Below the pieces are notes generated by a model. That model worked only from the letters and a program-made list of their open reading frames with translations, was not told the origin of the DNA and searched no databases. A DNA stretch of 64,000 bases. It comes from Bacillus sp. Cs-700 (lineage in GTDB: Bacteria > Bacillota > Bacilli > Bacillales > Guptibacillaceae). Position 1 is the first letter of the stretch. Every line of letters starts with the position of its first letter. The position numbers and the translations under genes are program-made. The DNA lies in the NCBI RefSeq assembly GCF_011082085.1, contig NZ_CP041063.1, positions 682,001-746,000 on the forward strand, written 5' to 3'. This document shows positions 8,340-17,347 of the stretch, piece after piece.

Positions 8340-9338
8340 CTATGCTTTCACCCTGGATTCTGATAAAAATAAGCTTTTCGGATTTTCTTCAAATAAAATA
8401 GTTATCGTTTCATCCGAAATACCTGCCGCCTTCAATTTAGGAATTATCTCTTCAAAAAGATACACCGGCTGCCAGTTTGCCATGATTTTTTCGACTTCTT
8501 CCGGTAGAACAGGGGGACGTCCCATCCAGTAGTTAACGGTATCATGTGAGAGCATAATTTGTTTTTCATATCCGCTATTCAGTAATCCAATTAACGTAAT
8601 GAGACGCTCTTTATCGTAAGGCGCGCCAACGAGTCCCTGTATCCCAAAACGATCGAACCCGATGTTCACTCCCCATTCTAATGTTTTCAAATGGTATGCA
8701 GCATCTGTATTGCCACACATATGACCGATGATAATGGACTGTGGATTTACGCCATCTTCCACAAGCAGCTTCGCCTGTTCAGGGCCCATTGTTCCTTCCT
8801 GCGTATGGGTTAATAGTGAAATACCTGTTTCTTTATGAACTCGGGCAGCCGCTTTAAAAAACATCTTTTCATAATCCGTTATCTGATCTTTACTGGATGC
8901 TAACTTGATAATGCCTGGTTTAATTCCAGTCGTTCCAATGCCGTCTGTTATTTCTTTGATAAACATTTCGTAAATATCTTCTTCCGCCGTACCAAGACCT
9001 TGCCTAAACTTGAAATAAGGCGTTGCTCCTTCTCCTTCATAGTAGTAACCTGTCGCACAAATAATTTGAAGGCCAGTCTCTGTTGATATTTTCTGAAGAA
9101 GCTCTGGATTTCGCCCACATTCATTTGGTGTTGGATCTACAACGGTTTTCACACCGTGCGCCATAACACTTTCAGCCACTGAAATCCCAACTCGAAGCGC
9201 CTCCTGGAAATCAAAAGCACCAAGTGAAATATCGCCACTAAATCCAGGATAACCAAAAGCAAAATGTTCATGAACTAGTGTTTTTCCCAGCTGATCAATC
9301 GCGATTGGTCCAGTAACCGTTTCGACTGTTTTCCCCAC
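8340..9338 (-). CDS. Phosphotriesterase-like lactonase / Php-family metal hydrolase
   Basis: A 332-residue TIM-barrel amidohydrolase. All metal-site positions of phosphotriesterase-like enzymes are present: HEH at residues 23-25, the lysine to be carbamylated in GIIKLAS (K145), His178 in LLTHTQ, His206 in IIIGHMC and Asp266 in MLSHDT. Known members include phosphotriesterases and, more often, lactonases that open gamma- and delta-lactones. Translation starts at GTG 9338, preceded by AGGGAGT. It is the last gene of the catabolic cluster, one base after the acyl-CoA ligase stop. That position suggests it feeds hydroxy acids to the ligase; the lactone specificity is inferred, not shown. Confidence 0.82.
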   Translation of the reverse strand: MGKTVETVTGPIAIDQLGKTLVHEHFAFGYPGFSGDISLGAFDFQEALRVGISVAESVMAHGVKTVVDPTPNECGRNPELLQKISTETGLQIICATGYYYEGEGATPYFKFRQGLGTAEEDIYEMFIKEITDGIGTTGIKPGIIKLASSKDQITDYEKMFFKAAARVHKETGISLLTHTQEGTMGPEQAKLLVEDGVNPQSIIIGHMCGNTDAAYHLKTLEWGVNIGFDRFGIQGLVGAPYDKERLITLIGLLNSGYEKQIMLSHDTVNYWMGRPPVLPEEVEKIMANWQPVYLFEEIIPKLKAAGISDETITILFEENPKSLFLSESRVKA

Positions 9339-9339
9339 C

Positions 9340-11007
9340 TTACTTCACTCCCTCTGCTTTTTGTCGTTCGTTATCCTGGAGCTTTCTCCATAAAATCTTA
9401 CCACTACTCGTTGTTGGAAAAGCGTCCATAAACTCAATCATTCTTGGGTATTTATAAGCAGCCATCTGCTCTTTAGACCATTCGATAATCTCTTCTTCTG
9501 TAACTTTTCCTTTATCATTTTCATTTAAAATGACGAAAGCTTTCACTGTTTCGCCGCGCCTTGGATCCGGTACACCAACGACACAAGCTTGTTGAACAGC
9601 TGGATGCTTATATAAAATTGATTCTACTTCTGTTGGCCAGACTTTAAAGCCTGAGGCATTGACCATGCGTTTCACACGATCAATCATAAAGAAGTATCCC
9701 TCTTCATCATAGCGACCGATATCTCCTGTTCGGAAAAAAGACTTTCCATCCAGTTCAATGAACGAACTGCGGTTTTCATCGTCACGATTGTAATAGCCAT
9801 TAAACACCTGTGGACCGTTCACAATGATTTCGCCAGGCTCACCAGGACCGAGCTCCTTCATTGTATTTGGATCGATGACACGTGCATCTACATCGAACGA
9901 CGGTACACCAAGACACTGGAGTTTAGGAAAATCTGGTGGGTTGAAATGTGTATGAGAAATCGTTTCAGATAACCCGTATCCTTCTATAAATCGTAATCCT
10001 GTTAAGTTGTATAATTTCTCTCCAACCGCAGCTGGTAAGGGCGCGCCTCCCCCTGCAAGTACTTTCAATGATGAAATGGAGTAGTTTGGTAGATTTGGAT
10101 TCGAAAGAAAATCGATTAACATCGTACTAATATTCACCCAATTAGCAACTTCATATTGTTCAATATATTTCGCTGCCAAACTGCGATCCCAACGTGTCAT
10201 AATAACCATTGGTGCCCCACTATAAATCGGTGCATGCATACTATGAAGCATTCCGGTTACGTGAAACAATGGAAGCGTTACAAGATGCATGCCATCCGCG
10301 GTAATATTCATCCACTGAGATGCGCCTACCGCATTCGCTTGTAAGGTGCGATTCGGATGGATACACCCTTTTGGTAAACCTGTTGTACCAGAAGTATATG
10401 GCATAACCGCAACGTCATCGATCGTACGTACATATTCTCCAGGTACATGCGAATGATGAATCGCATCTTCCCACGTATAGTGGTTTGGTTTATTTACTCT
10501 TTTTGCCTCTAAAGCCACTTCTGCAGGCATATCACTTTCATTACCAGCATAGTGAGAATAGGCTACCGTAATCACATTAGTAAGAGTTGTTGTGTTCACT
10601 AAAGGCTCTACTTTCTCATATAACTCCTGACCTACAATAGCAGTTTTAATTTCGCAATCTTTAATATAAAAAGATAGCTCTTCTGCTGTTAACATTGGGT
10701 TAATTGGGACAACGACGGCGTTAGCTCTTAAAATTGCATAGTAGCTAATTACGAACTGTGCTGAATTTTGCATAAAAAGAAGAACATTTTCTCCCTCTTT
10801 TACATGCAACTGTTCAAGAAATGCTGCAGTTTGATCGACTTCATGAAGTAACTCTTTATACGTCATCTTTGCGCCGTAATAAAGAATCGCTTCTTTATTT
10901 GGGTACCGTTTAGCAGATACTGTGAGGTTATCATAAATCGTTGTTTCAGGAATGGTTAGTGAATAGGGTACTCGTTTAGGCCAGAATTGAAAATGATTTG
11001 TTTGCAT
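9340..11007 (-). CDS. Acyl-CoA ligase (AMP-forming), liv-linked copy
   Basis: A 555-residue ANL-superfamily enzyme that activates a carboxylic acid as acyl-AMP and then acyl-CoA. The P-loop YTSGTTGLPKG lies near residue 205; EGYGLSETISHTH is motif A5; FRTGDIGRYDEEGYFFMIDR carries the hinge aspartate; TTSSGKILWRKL at the C-terminus holds the catalytic lysine. All are intact. It follows the Liv-type binding protein by 26 bases and precedes the lactonase-like gene, so it probably activates whatever the importer brings in or the lactonase releases. Chain-length preference cannot be told. The cluster has two other ligases (23766 and 31003), which are clearly different in sequence. Confidence 0.9.
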   Translation of the reverse strand: MQTNHFQFWPKRVPYSLTIPETTIYDNLTVSAKRYPNKEAILYYGAKMTYKELLHEVDQTAAFLEQLHVKEGENVLLFMQNSAQFVISYYAILRANAVVVPINPMLTAEELSFYIKDCEIKTAIVGQELYEKVEPLVNTTTLTNVITVAYSHYAGNESDMPAEVALEAKRVNKPNHYTWEDAIHHSHVPGEYVRTIDDVAVMPYTSGTTGLPKGCIHPNRTLQANAVGASQWMNITADGMHLVTLPLFHVTGMLHSMHAPIYSGAPMVIMTRWDRSLAAKYIEQYEVANWVNISTMLIDFLSNPNLPNYSISSLKVLAGGGAPLPAAVGEKLYNLTGLRFIEGYGLSETISHTHFNPPDFPKLQCLGVPSFDVDARVIDPNTMKELGPGEPGEIIVNGPQVFNGYYNRDDENRSSFIELDGKSFFRTGDIGRYDEEGYFFMIDRVKRMVNASGFKVWPTEVESILYKHPAVQQACVVGVPDPRRGETVKAFVILNENDKGKVTEEEIIEWSKEQMAAYKYPRMIEFMDAFPTTSSGKILWRKLQDNERQKAEGVK

Positions 11008-11033
11008 CTTGTTAGATCCCCTTTCAACTTCTC

Positions 11034-12269
11034 TTAATTTTCCACTTTCACAACTTTCCCATCTTCAACTGCTCCAATAGCAGGTTTCCAGTCAAATGCC
11101 CCGCCATTATAAATACCTGTTAAGTGCCAAACCATCTTTTCATCAGGAAGTGATTGGATAGCGGCATCCATGCTCTCCATAATTTTCGTTGGATCTTCGA
11201 CTGAACCTGATTCAGACATGGCATTGACAATGACATGCATCGCTTGATAGTTAAATGCACCTTCAGCAGTTGGAATTCGGTCAAAACGCTCTTTGTATTG
11301 ACTTATAAACTCTTCTGCACCTGGCGCATCGCTATCAATAATTGGTAGTGCTCCAATTGTTCCCTCTAACTGATCAAGTCCACCTAGTACCGGCTCAATC
11401 TCCTCAATTTTTGCTTGGTCCATCAGCATAAATCCACCTTCAAAGCCCAATTCTCTAGCTTGTTTAATAACGAGGGCTGTTGGCTGTGATGGTCCCCCTA
11501 CAAAAAGCACATCAGGATTGTTGCTTAATGCTTTTGTAACAATTGAGAAAAAGTCAGTATCTTTACTAAAATCAATGGACCCTTCAAAAACGACTTCCCC
11601 ACCATTCTCTTTCCAAACTGGTTTTAGTGCTTCTGTCCAGTCTTTTCCGTACTGAGATGAGGTTGGTAGCATTGCAATTTTCTTACCAAACCGTTCCATT
11701 TGATAGTTTGTAAAAGCTTCAGGATATGCGCTATACGCAGGTGGAATTCCTAATGTAAGGGAATTATCCTGTTCCATAATTTTGGGTTCACTTGTATAGG
11801 CTGCGATTAAAAATTCTTCTTGTTCATTAAATACTTGTGTTGCGAAAACACCACCGCTATGTGGAACAAAAACAATCGGCGTATCATTTTCTTGAACAAG
11901 CCTTCTCGCATTCGTTCCTGTTTCATTAGGCAAATACTGATCATCAAGCGTTACGAGATTGACCCCATATTTTTTGCCATCAACTTCAAAACCTTCCTTG
12001 TTAATTTCATCTGCAGCCATCTCTAAACCACTTAACGTATTCTCTCCGTAGTAAGCTGCTGGTCCACTTAAAGGACCACTAAATCCAATATTCACAGTAT
12101 TTTCGAATGTCGTATCTGCACTTGTATCCTTGCTCGTATCTTTCGGTTCATTTGTATTTGAAGCCCCTTCATTACTAGAGTTACTAACAGAACCTGCCGC
12201 ACATCCCGCCACTACGATCATTCCGATCAACATCACCATGTAAACAAAAAGCTTTATCCCGATTCTCAT
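11034..12269 (-). CDS. Liv-type ABC transporter substrate-binding lipoprotein
   Basis: A 411-residue periplasmic-binding-protein type I (LivJ/Peripla_BP_6). The N-terminus has a basic start, a hydrophobic core and the lipobox VAGC, followed by a Ser/Asn/Thr-rich linker, so it should be a membrane-anchored lipoprotein outside the cell. The mature domain starts at about residue 55 (VNIGFSGPLSGPAAYYGENTLSGLEMA), the characteristic ligand-binding opening of this family. The start at 12269 follows GGGGGAG by four bases; an upstream frame extension lacks a ribosome site. It is the last of five importer genes. Relatives bind branched amino acids, amides, urea, aromatic or dicarboxylic acids; here an acyl compound fits the context. 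Confidence 0.9.
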   Translation of the reverse strand: MRIGIKLFVYMVMLIGMIVVAGCAAGSVSNSSNEGASNTNEPKDTSKDTSADTTFENTVNIGFSGPLSGPAAYYGENTLSGLEMAADEINKEGFEVDGKKYGVNLVTLDDQYLPNETGTNARRLVQENDTPIVFVPHSGGVFATQVFNEQEEFLIAAYTSEPKIMEQDNSLTLGIPPAYSAYPEAFTNYQMERFGKKIAMLPTSSQYGKDWTEALKPVWKENGGEVVFEGSIDFSKDTDFFSIVTKALSNNPDVLFVGGPSQPTALVIKQARELGFEGGFMLMDQAKIEEIEPVLGGLDQLEGTIGALPIIDSDAPGAEEFISQYKERFDRIPTAEGAFNYQAMHVIVNAMSESGSVEDPTKIMESMDAAIQSLPDEKMVWHLTGIYNGGAFDWKPAIGAVEDGKVVKVEN

Positions 12270-12301
12270 TGTTCTCCCCCTATTCAAATCGATTCCGTTT
12301 T

Positions 12302-13009
12302 TTATGCCCCAATATAAGCTTTTCGAATTTGGTCATTAGACAAAAGTTCCTCTTTACTTCCTTCAAGAACAATCTTGCCACTTTCAATCACATAGCCACG
12401 GTTAGAAATTTGTAGGGCAGCATTGGCGTTTTGCTCAGCTAGAAGAATCGTTGTTCCCTGTTCATTGATATCCTCAATAATATGAAACATTTGCTCCACA
12501 ATGAGGGGAGCAAGTCCTAATGAAGGTTCATCTAGTAAAAGAACTTTCGGTTTTGCCATTAATGCTCGTCCAATCGCTAACATTTGCTGTTGACCACCAC
12601 TTAGAGAACCTGCTGCCTCATGCCGCTTATCATATAAAATAGGAAAAAGGGAATACACCTCCTTTAAGCTCTGTTCCACTTCTTTGCGACGTTTTCGATG
12701 AACAAAGCTGCCCATTTTCAAATTTTCGTAAACGGACATTTGTGGAAACAACTTTCTACCTTCAGGACATTGAACGATCCCTTCTTTCACTAAAGAGTGA
12801 GGCGATTTTCCAGTTAACTTACGATCCATAAAAACCACATCACCAGAGGCTGGTTTCATCAAACCACTGATCGTACGAAAGATTGTACTTTTTCCAGCTC
12901 CGTTTGCACCAAGTAAGACCACTGTTTCACCTTTTTTTACTTCGAGTGAAATGTGATGAAGTACGGAAGAAGCGCCATAGTTCACATTAATATTGTTTAA
13001 CTGGAGCAT
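12302..13009 (-). CDS. livF: Liv-type ABC transporter ATP-binding protein (LivF-like)
   Basis: A 235-residue ABC ATPase. Walker A GANGAGKST is at about residues 34-42, the signature is LSGGQQQMLAIGRALM, and Walker B is KVLLLDEPSLGL, so all catalytic motifs are intact. The C-terminal RKAYIGA is typical of LivF. The start at 13009 follows GGAGGTGA by six bases and overlaps the end of the upstream livG-like gene by 23 bases, a sign of translational coupling. Paired with the LivG-like protein it forms the cytoplasmic motor of the importer. The gene symbol refers to family, not to proven leucine transport. Confidence 0.92.
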   Translation of the reverse strand: MLQLNNINVNYGASSVLHHISLEVKKGETVVLLGANGAGKSTIFRTISGLMKPASGDVVFMDRKLTGKSPHSLVKEGIVQCPEGRKLFPQMSVYENLKMGSFVHRKRRKEVEQSLKEVYSLFPILYDKRHEAAGSLSGGQQQMLAIGRALMAKPKVLLLDEPSLGLAPLIVEQMFHIIEDINEQGTTILLAEQNANAALQISNRGYVIESGKIVLEGSKEELLSNDQIRKAYIGA

Positions 13010-13766
13010 GCGCTTCACCTCCAAGATAGGCTTGAATAACTGCTTCATTTTGACGAATTTCTTCAGGTCGCCCTTCTGCAATTTTCTTCCCGTGATTTAA
13101 GACAACGATTTGATCAGCAAGGCTCATGATCATTGGCATCTTATGTTCAATTAAACAGACAGTAATGCCGTGATCTGCCATTTTTCTCATTAAATATGCT
13201 AGCCCATCCGTCTCGTCAGGATTAACTCCAGCGGCCGGTTCATCAAGAAGAACAAGTTCTGGATCGGTTGCTAATGCTAGAGCAAAGGCAAGTCTCTTCT
13301 TCTCTTCCTGAGTAATAAGTGAAACAGGATGCTCAACAACATGCATCATTTCAACAAATTCCAGTGCGTCGAGTGCTTTTTGATAAGACCTTTTTTCTTC
13401 CTCTTTTTCTCTTTTCGTTCGAAAAATCGCATCCCATATCCCTGATTTTGTGCGCAATCTATGTCCGATTAGAACATTATCTAGAACGGTCGATTGCTCA
13501 AACAAGTTAGTCGTTTGAAACGTTCTTCCGATTCCAAGACGCGCAATTTGCTGTGGGGGCATTTTTGTAATATCACGATCTTTGAAAAGAATTTTCCCTG
13601 AAGAAAGCGGATGGATCCCACTAATTAGATTAAAAAAGGTAGATTTCCCGGCACCATTTGGACCGATAATTGCCGTAATCGTACCTTTTTCAACCGATAC
13701 ACTCACATCTTCAACGGCTGCTAATCCCCCGAAACGTTTTGTAATCCCCTCTGTAGAAAAGAACAT
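12987..13766 (-). CDS. livG: Liv-type ABC transporter ATP-binding protein (LivG-like) with altered signature
   Basis: A 259-residue ABC ATPase. Walker A GPNGAGKST is near residues 34-42, Walker B is LVLLDEPAAGVNPDET, and the H-loop is VCLIEHKM. The region where LSxGQ is expected reads LITQEEKKRLAFALALA, so the consensus C-loop is missing although the flanking residues align. In a LivF/LivG heterodimer one degenerate signature can be tolerated, leaving one fully active ATP site. The start codon is coupled to the end of livM by one shared base, and GGTGAGG precedes it. Confidence 0.9.
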   Translation of the reverse strand: MFFSTEGITKRFGGLAAVEDVSVSVEKGTITAIIGPNGAGKSTFFNLISGIHPLSSGKILFKDRDITKMPPQQIARLGIGRTFQTTNLFEQSTVLDNVLIGHRLRTKSGIWDAIFRTKREKEEEKRSYQKALDALEFVEMMHVVEHPVSLITQEEKKRLAFALALATDPELVLLDEPAAGVNPDETDGLAYLMRKMADHGITVCLIEHKMPMIMSLADQIVVLNHGKKIAEGRPEEIRQNEAVIQAYLGGEAHAPVKQY

Positions 13767-14773
13767 TACCCTGCCTCACCTACTTTCCTTTTCACATCAT
13801 GTTCTTCATTCGCTATCTTTACTCTTTGCTGTTTCTTTCTTTGCAAATAGCCGTTTATACTACCAGTAATTCCACGCGGATAGTATAGAACTAATAGAAC
13901 AACAACCGGACCAAAAATAAGCATCCGATATTCTTCAAGAAACTGTAATGATTGAGTAAGTGAAATAACAATAAGCGTTCCGACAAGAGGACCTGCAAGC
14001 GTTCCAATGCCCCCCACTAGAAGATACATCAGCATTTCAAATGTTACGGTAATCGCTGATATTTGTGGACCGATAAAACGGATAAATGAAGCATATAACG
14101 CACCTGAAAGACCGGCAAATAAAGCTGATAAGGTAAAAGCTAACAGTTGGTTTTTCATAATGGAGATCCCAATTGTTTTGGCAAGTTCTTCACTGTTTCT
14201 TATCGCAATAAACGTTCGTCCTAGTAGAGAATGAACAATGCGGTAACAAAGGAAAATTGTAAAGGTTAGAAAGAACAAAGCAAGGTAATATTGAGAGGTT
14301 AATGTATCAAACGTAATGGGCCCTATGTTGCTTGGTGCGGGTATCCCGATTAATCCACGAACACCACCTGTTAAGCTATCCCACTTGTCTATTAAAAGAT
14401 AGACAATGACACCTACACACATGGTGTAAATAGCAAAAAAATGAGATTTGGTTCGAAGAGCAATCACTCCAACTAGAGCTCCGGCAATAGAAGTGATAAG
14501 AACTGCCAGAAGAAGAGATAGCCAATAAGACAAGCCTGCTTTGGTTGTTAATAGACCAAGTCCATACGCTCCAATTGCAAAAAAACCAGCATGTGCGAGA
14601 GACAAGTACCCTACGTACCCTGAAATAATATTAAATCCGTAAACCGCGATGGACCAAATAAACACAAGCGTAAGTAATTGGAGAACATACATATTTGGAA
14701 AAACGAGGGGAAATAAAACAGCAGCGACGGCAACGATACCGATTAGCACTCGCTTTGATAAGACATTCAGCAT
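13766..14773 (-). CDS. livM: Liv-type ABC transporter permease (LivM-like)
   Basis: A 335-residue permease with about nine or ten hydrophobic helices. The family signature is present around residues 45-75 (AVYGFNIISGYVGYLSLAHAGFFAIGAYG), and the coupling-helix region reads SEELAKTIGISIMKNQLLAFTLSA near 200, the site that contacts the ATPase. It starts on the last base of the livH-like gene (TAATG-like coupling) and ends on the first base of the livG-like gene. Together with LivH it forms the membrane channel. Confidence 0.92.
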   Translation of the reverse strand: MLNVLSKRVLIGIVAVAAVLFPLVFPNMYVLQLLTLVFIWSIAVYGFNIISGYVGYLSLAHAGFFAIGAYGLGLLTTKAGLSYWLSLLLAVLITSIAGALVGVIALRTKSHFFAIYTMCVGVIVYLLIDKWDSLTGGVRGLIGIPAPSNIGPITFDTLTSQYYLALFFLTFTIFLCYRIVHSLLGRTFIAIRNSEELAKTIGISIMKNQLLAFTLSALFAGLSGALYASFIRFIGPQISAITVTFEMLMYLLVGGIGTLAGPLVGTLIVISLTQSLQFLEEYRMLIFGPVVVLLVLYYPRGITGSINGYLQRKKQQRVKIANEEHDVKRKVGEAG

Positions 14774-15636
14774 TACTGAACCCCCTTCGTAAATAACCCA
14801 GTTGGCTTGGCTGTTAGAATGACTACGAGTAGAAGAAACGCAATAACGTCTTTATAATCAGATGATATGTACGTTGCCCCAATGCTTTCGGTTAGACCAA
14901 GCAAATAACCACCAAGAATCGCTCCGGGGATACTTCCCATTCCACCGATGATGATGATAACGAAAGCTTTCATAATGACCAGGTTTCCCATAGTCGGAAA
15001 GACAAGATTAATAGGGGATGCTAACGATGCGGCTGCAGCTGCTAATCCACCGGCGATCGCAAAGGTAAGCCATGCCACCTGATTTGCATTAATACCTACA
15101 AGGAACGCTCCCTCTCGATTTTGAGCCATTGCGACAATCGCTGCTCCTATCATTGTTTTCGTTAAGAAAAAATGTAGTGCAAGCATAAGGATTACAGCAG
15201 CAACTATAATTAAAAGACGTTGTAACGTTACAGTTAGACCGAATAAATTAACGACCGATCCATAAGGAGTGTCCATTCTGTGGTATTCCGTTCCCCACAT
15301 AAACTGACCAAATGCTTCTAGAAAAAGGAGAATTCCGATGGCAGCAACCATCATCCTCATCCCATCTGCGCCTTCTAACTTTTTAAATATTAGCTGCTGT
15401 GTGACAACTCCTAGAAGAGCAACAACAGCCACTGAAGCAATAATGGCGATCCAATAATGAAAACCAAAACCAACCATCATCATTAAAGTAATATAAGCAC
15501 CAACCATATAAAAAGCACCGTGTGCAAAATTGGGAACATGTAAAATGCCAAAAACAAGTGTTAAACCAAGGGCGACAAGCGTGTAAACGCTTCCAATTGT
15601 AAGTCCGTTAAAAATCTGCTGGATAAGGAGCTCCAT
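14773..15636 (-). CDS. livH: Liv-type ABC transporter permease (LivH-like)
   Basis: A 287-residue permease with about eight helices. The N-terminal LQQIFNGLTIGS-like opening, LGLTLVFGILHVPNFAHGAFYMVGAY near residues 25-50 and the late GGMGSIPGAILGGYLLGL segment are typical of LivH. The start at 15636 is preferred because AAGGAGG lies six bases upstream; a preceding in-frame ATG at 15639 is equally possible, and a longer frame to 15702 has no ribosome site. A 115-base gap to the upstream PaaG-like gene contains no clear terminator, so it probably belongs to the same long operon. Confidence 0.92.
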   Translation of the reverse strand: MELLIQQIFNGLTIGSVYTLVALGLTLVFGILHVPNFAHGAFYMVGAYITLMMMVGFGFHYWIAIIASVAVVALLGVVTQQLIFKKLEGADGMRMMVAAIGILLFLEAFGQFMWGTEYHRMDTPYGSVVNLFGLTVTLQRLLIIVAAVILMLALHFFLTKTMIGAAIVAMAQNREGAFLVGINANQVAWLTFAIAGGLAAAAASLASPINLVFPTMGNLVIMKAFVIIIIGGMGSIPGAILGGYLLGLTESIGATYISSDYKDVIAFLLLVVILTAKPTGLFTKGVQ

Positions 15637-15751
15637 CATCTTCCTCCTTCTATTAAGTGAGATCCAGACTAGGGGGACGGCGGACTTATGAAGGGAATCC
15701 AAGATGTAGGAATAAATCTGGATTGAAAAACTTCAATCCAGATTTAGAAAG

Positions 15752-16543
15752 TTATTTACCTTTAAATTGTGGCGCGCGTTTTTCTTTAAATGCATTTGCT
15801 CCTTCTTTGTGGTCGTCTGTCGTTACCATTAGCGCCTGAGTAATGCGCTCTTGTTCAAGTACTTCAGACAGAGAAGAAGTTAGCGAAGCATCTGCAATTT
15901 TCTTAATGAACCCATACGCTTTACCCGGACCTTTAGAAAGCTTCTCAGCATATGCCATCGCTTCTTCTTCGAGACTAGCAATCGGATAAGTTCGGTTTAC
16001 AATATTCAACTCTTTCGCTTCTTTTGCTGAAATGGGTTGGGCTGAGAAGAACAGCTCTTTCGCCTTATAAGGACCAATTAAGCGAGGAAGAAACGAAAGA
16101 CCCCCGCCATCTGAAATTAATCCAACCTGAGAAAAGCTTAATACAAAACTACTATCTTCAGCTGCCAGAATAATGTCACTAGCAAGTGCTAGATTAAAGC
16201 CTGCACCAGCAGCAAAACCATGAATCACTGAAATGATTGGTTTCTCAAGATCCCTCATAGCAAGGACGAGCTCATTTAACTTCCCTATGTGTTCATAAAC
16301 TTCAGTTGAGGTTGTATCCCCCATTGTTTTAACATCCCCACCTGCGCTAAAGGAACGTCCTGCACCTGAGAGCATAACTACTCGTATCTCATCGTTCTCC
16401 TTAGCATCTTGAATAGCTTTCGTCAGTCCTAAGATCATCTCAGGGCTAAACGCATTTAGTGCCTCAGGACGATTAAGCATAAGATGAAGCACAGCACCAT
16501 GTACATTTACTTTTAGATGTTCCGTTTTTACAGTCGTTTCCAT
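15752..16543 (-). CDS. PaaG-like enoyl-CoA isomerase (crotonase fold)
   Basis: A 263-residue crotonase-fold protein. The oxyanion-hole segments AGRSFSAGGD (about 61-70) and AAGAGFNLAL (111-120) are present. The two catalytic glutamates of enoyl-CoA hydratase are replaced (Asn117 and Phe136 at the aligned positions), but an aspartate in GLISDGGG (Asp145) is kept. That pattern is the one in PaaG, the phenylacetate-pathway isomerase that also shifts double bases of 3-enoyl-CoA esters. So it is more likely an isomerase than a hydratase. GGAGAG precedes the ATG by nine bases. It follows an SDR gene by 21 bases. Confidence 0.82.
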   Translation of the reverse strand: METTVKTEHLKVNVHGAVLHLMLNRPEALNAFSPEMILGLTKAIQDAKENDEIRVVMLSGAGRSFSAGGDVKTMGDTTSTEVYEHIGKLNELVLAMRDLEKPIISVIHGFAAGAGFNLALASDIILAAEDSSFVLSFSQVGLISDGGGLSFLPRLIGPYKAKELFFSAQPISAKEAKELNIVNRTYPIASLEEEAMAYAEKLSKGPGKAYGFIKKIADASLTSSLSEVLEQERITQALMVTTDDHKEGANAFKEKRAPQFKGK

Positions 16544-16564
16544 TTTTAAACACTCTCCTTTTTT

Positions 16565-17332
16565 TTATACGATGAGCCAGCCGCCGTCGACTAATAAATC
16601 TGAACCAGTCATATAACTCGCTTCAGATGAAGCCGCAAATGAAATCACGTTGGCAATTTCCTCAGCCTGACCCACTCGTTTTAATGCTGTATTCCGTTTA
16701 ATGGACGCCTCGAACTTTTCATTTTTTAAACCTTCTTCAGTTAATGGTGTTTCAATAAACCCTGGCGAGACTGAATTTACTCGAACGTAAGGTGATAGTT
16801 CGACTGCAAGTGCTCTTGTAAAATTGATGACTGCTGCTTTCGCTGCACTATAATGAGGAATTTTAGCCCCTGCTTTATGACCAGAGAGGGAAGCAACATT
16901 AACGATAGAAAAATCCATTTTATCTTCTTTCTTGGCACTTTCTAACATCAGTTTTCCGAGAGCTTTCGAAACGAGAAAAACACTTTTTAAGTTTGCATTT
17001 TGCGCATGATCCCAGTTTTCTTCAGTCATCTCAAGAATCGGCGATCCTTGAGATCCTCCAGCATTATTAATTAAGACATGAACGGTTCCTGTCTTTTCTT
17101 TAATAAAAGAGGACAATTGATCAACCTGATCTTGACTCGTTACGTCTGCAACAAAAGTAAGAACTTCACCTTCTAATTCTTTAAGCTCATCTTTCGTTTG
17201 CATTAACTTTGCTTCAGTCCGACCAACAAGAATAACTGTTCCACCTTCCGATGCGATTCGTTTAGCTGTCATAGCACCGATACCACTTCCACCACCAGTT
17301 ATCACTGCTGTTTTTCCTGAAAACCTATCCAT
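16565..17332 (-). CDS. SDR-family dehydrogenase, cluster copy 1
   Basis: About 255 residues, a classical short-chain dehydrogenase. The cofactor loop is TGGGSGIGAMTAK (about 12-24), the structural motif NNAG is near residue 88, and the catalytic Ser plus YSAAK (near 155) are present. A VADV stretch marks the cofactor-binding beta-strand. It probably oxidises or reduces a 3-hydroxy/3-oxo or other hydroxy/oxo acyl-CoA. The start is uncertain between ATG 17332 and GTG 17341, since GGGGAG lies within the short distance between them. It is separated by 15 bases from the acyl-CoA dehydrogenase upstream. Confidence 0.87.
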   Translation of the reverse strand: MDRFSGKTAVITGGGSGIGAMTAKRIASEGGTVILVGRTEAKLMQTKDELKELEGEVLTFVADVTSQDQVDQLSSFIKEKTGTVHVLINNAGGSQGSPILEMTEENWDHAQNANLKSVFLVSKALGKLMLESAKKEDKMDFSIVNVASLSGHKAGAKIPHYSAAKAAVINFTRALAVELSPYVRVNSVSPGFIETPLTEEGLKNEKFEASIKRNTALKRVGQAEEIANVISFAASSEASYMTGSDLLVDGGWLIV

Positions 17333-17347
17333 TCTCCCCACCGCTTT

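Noticed and set aside
11034-15636. Branched-chain amino acid uptake operon in the strict sense
   Set aside because: Family names point there, but the gene context is acyl-CoA catabolism, so amino acid transport is not claimed.
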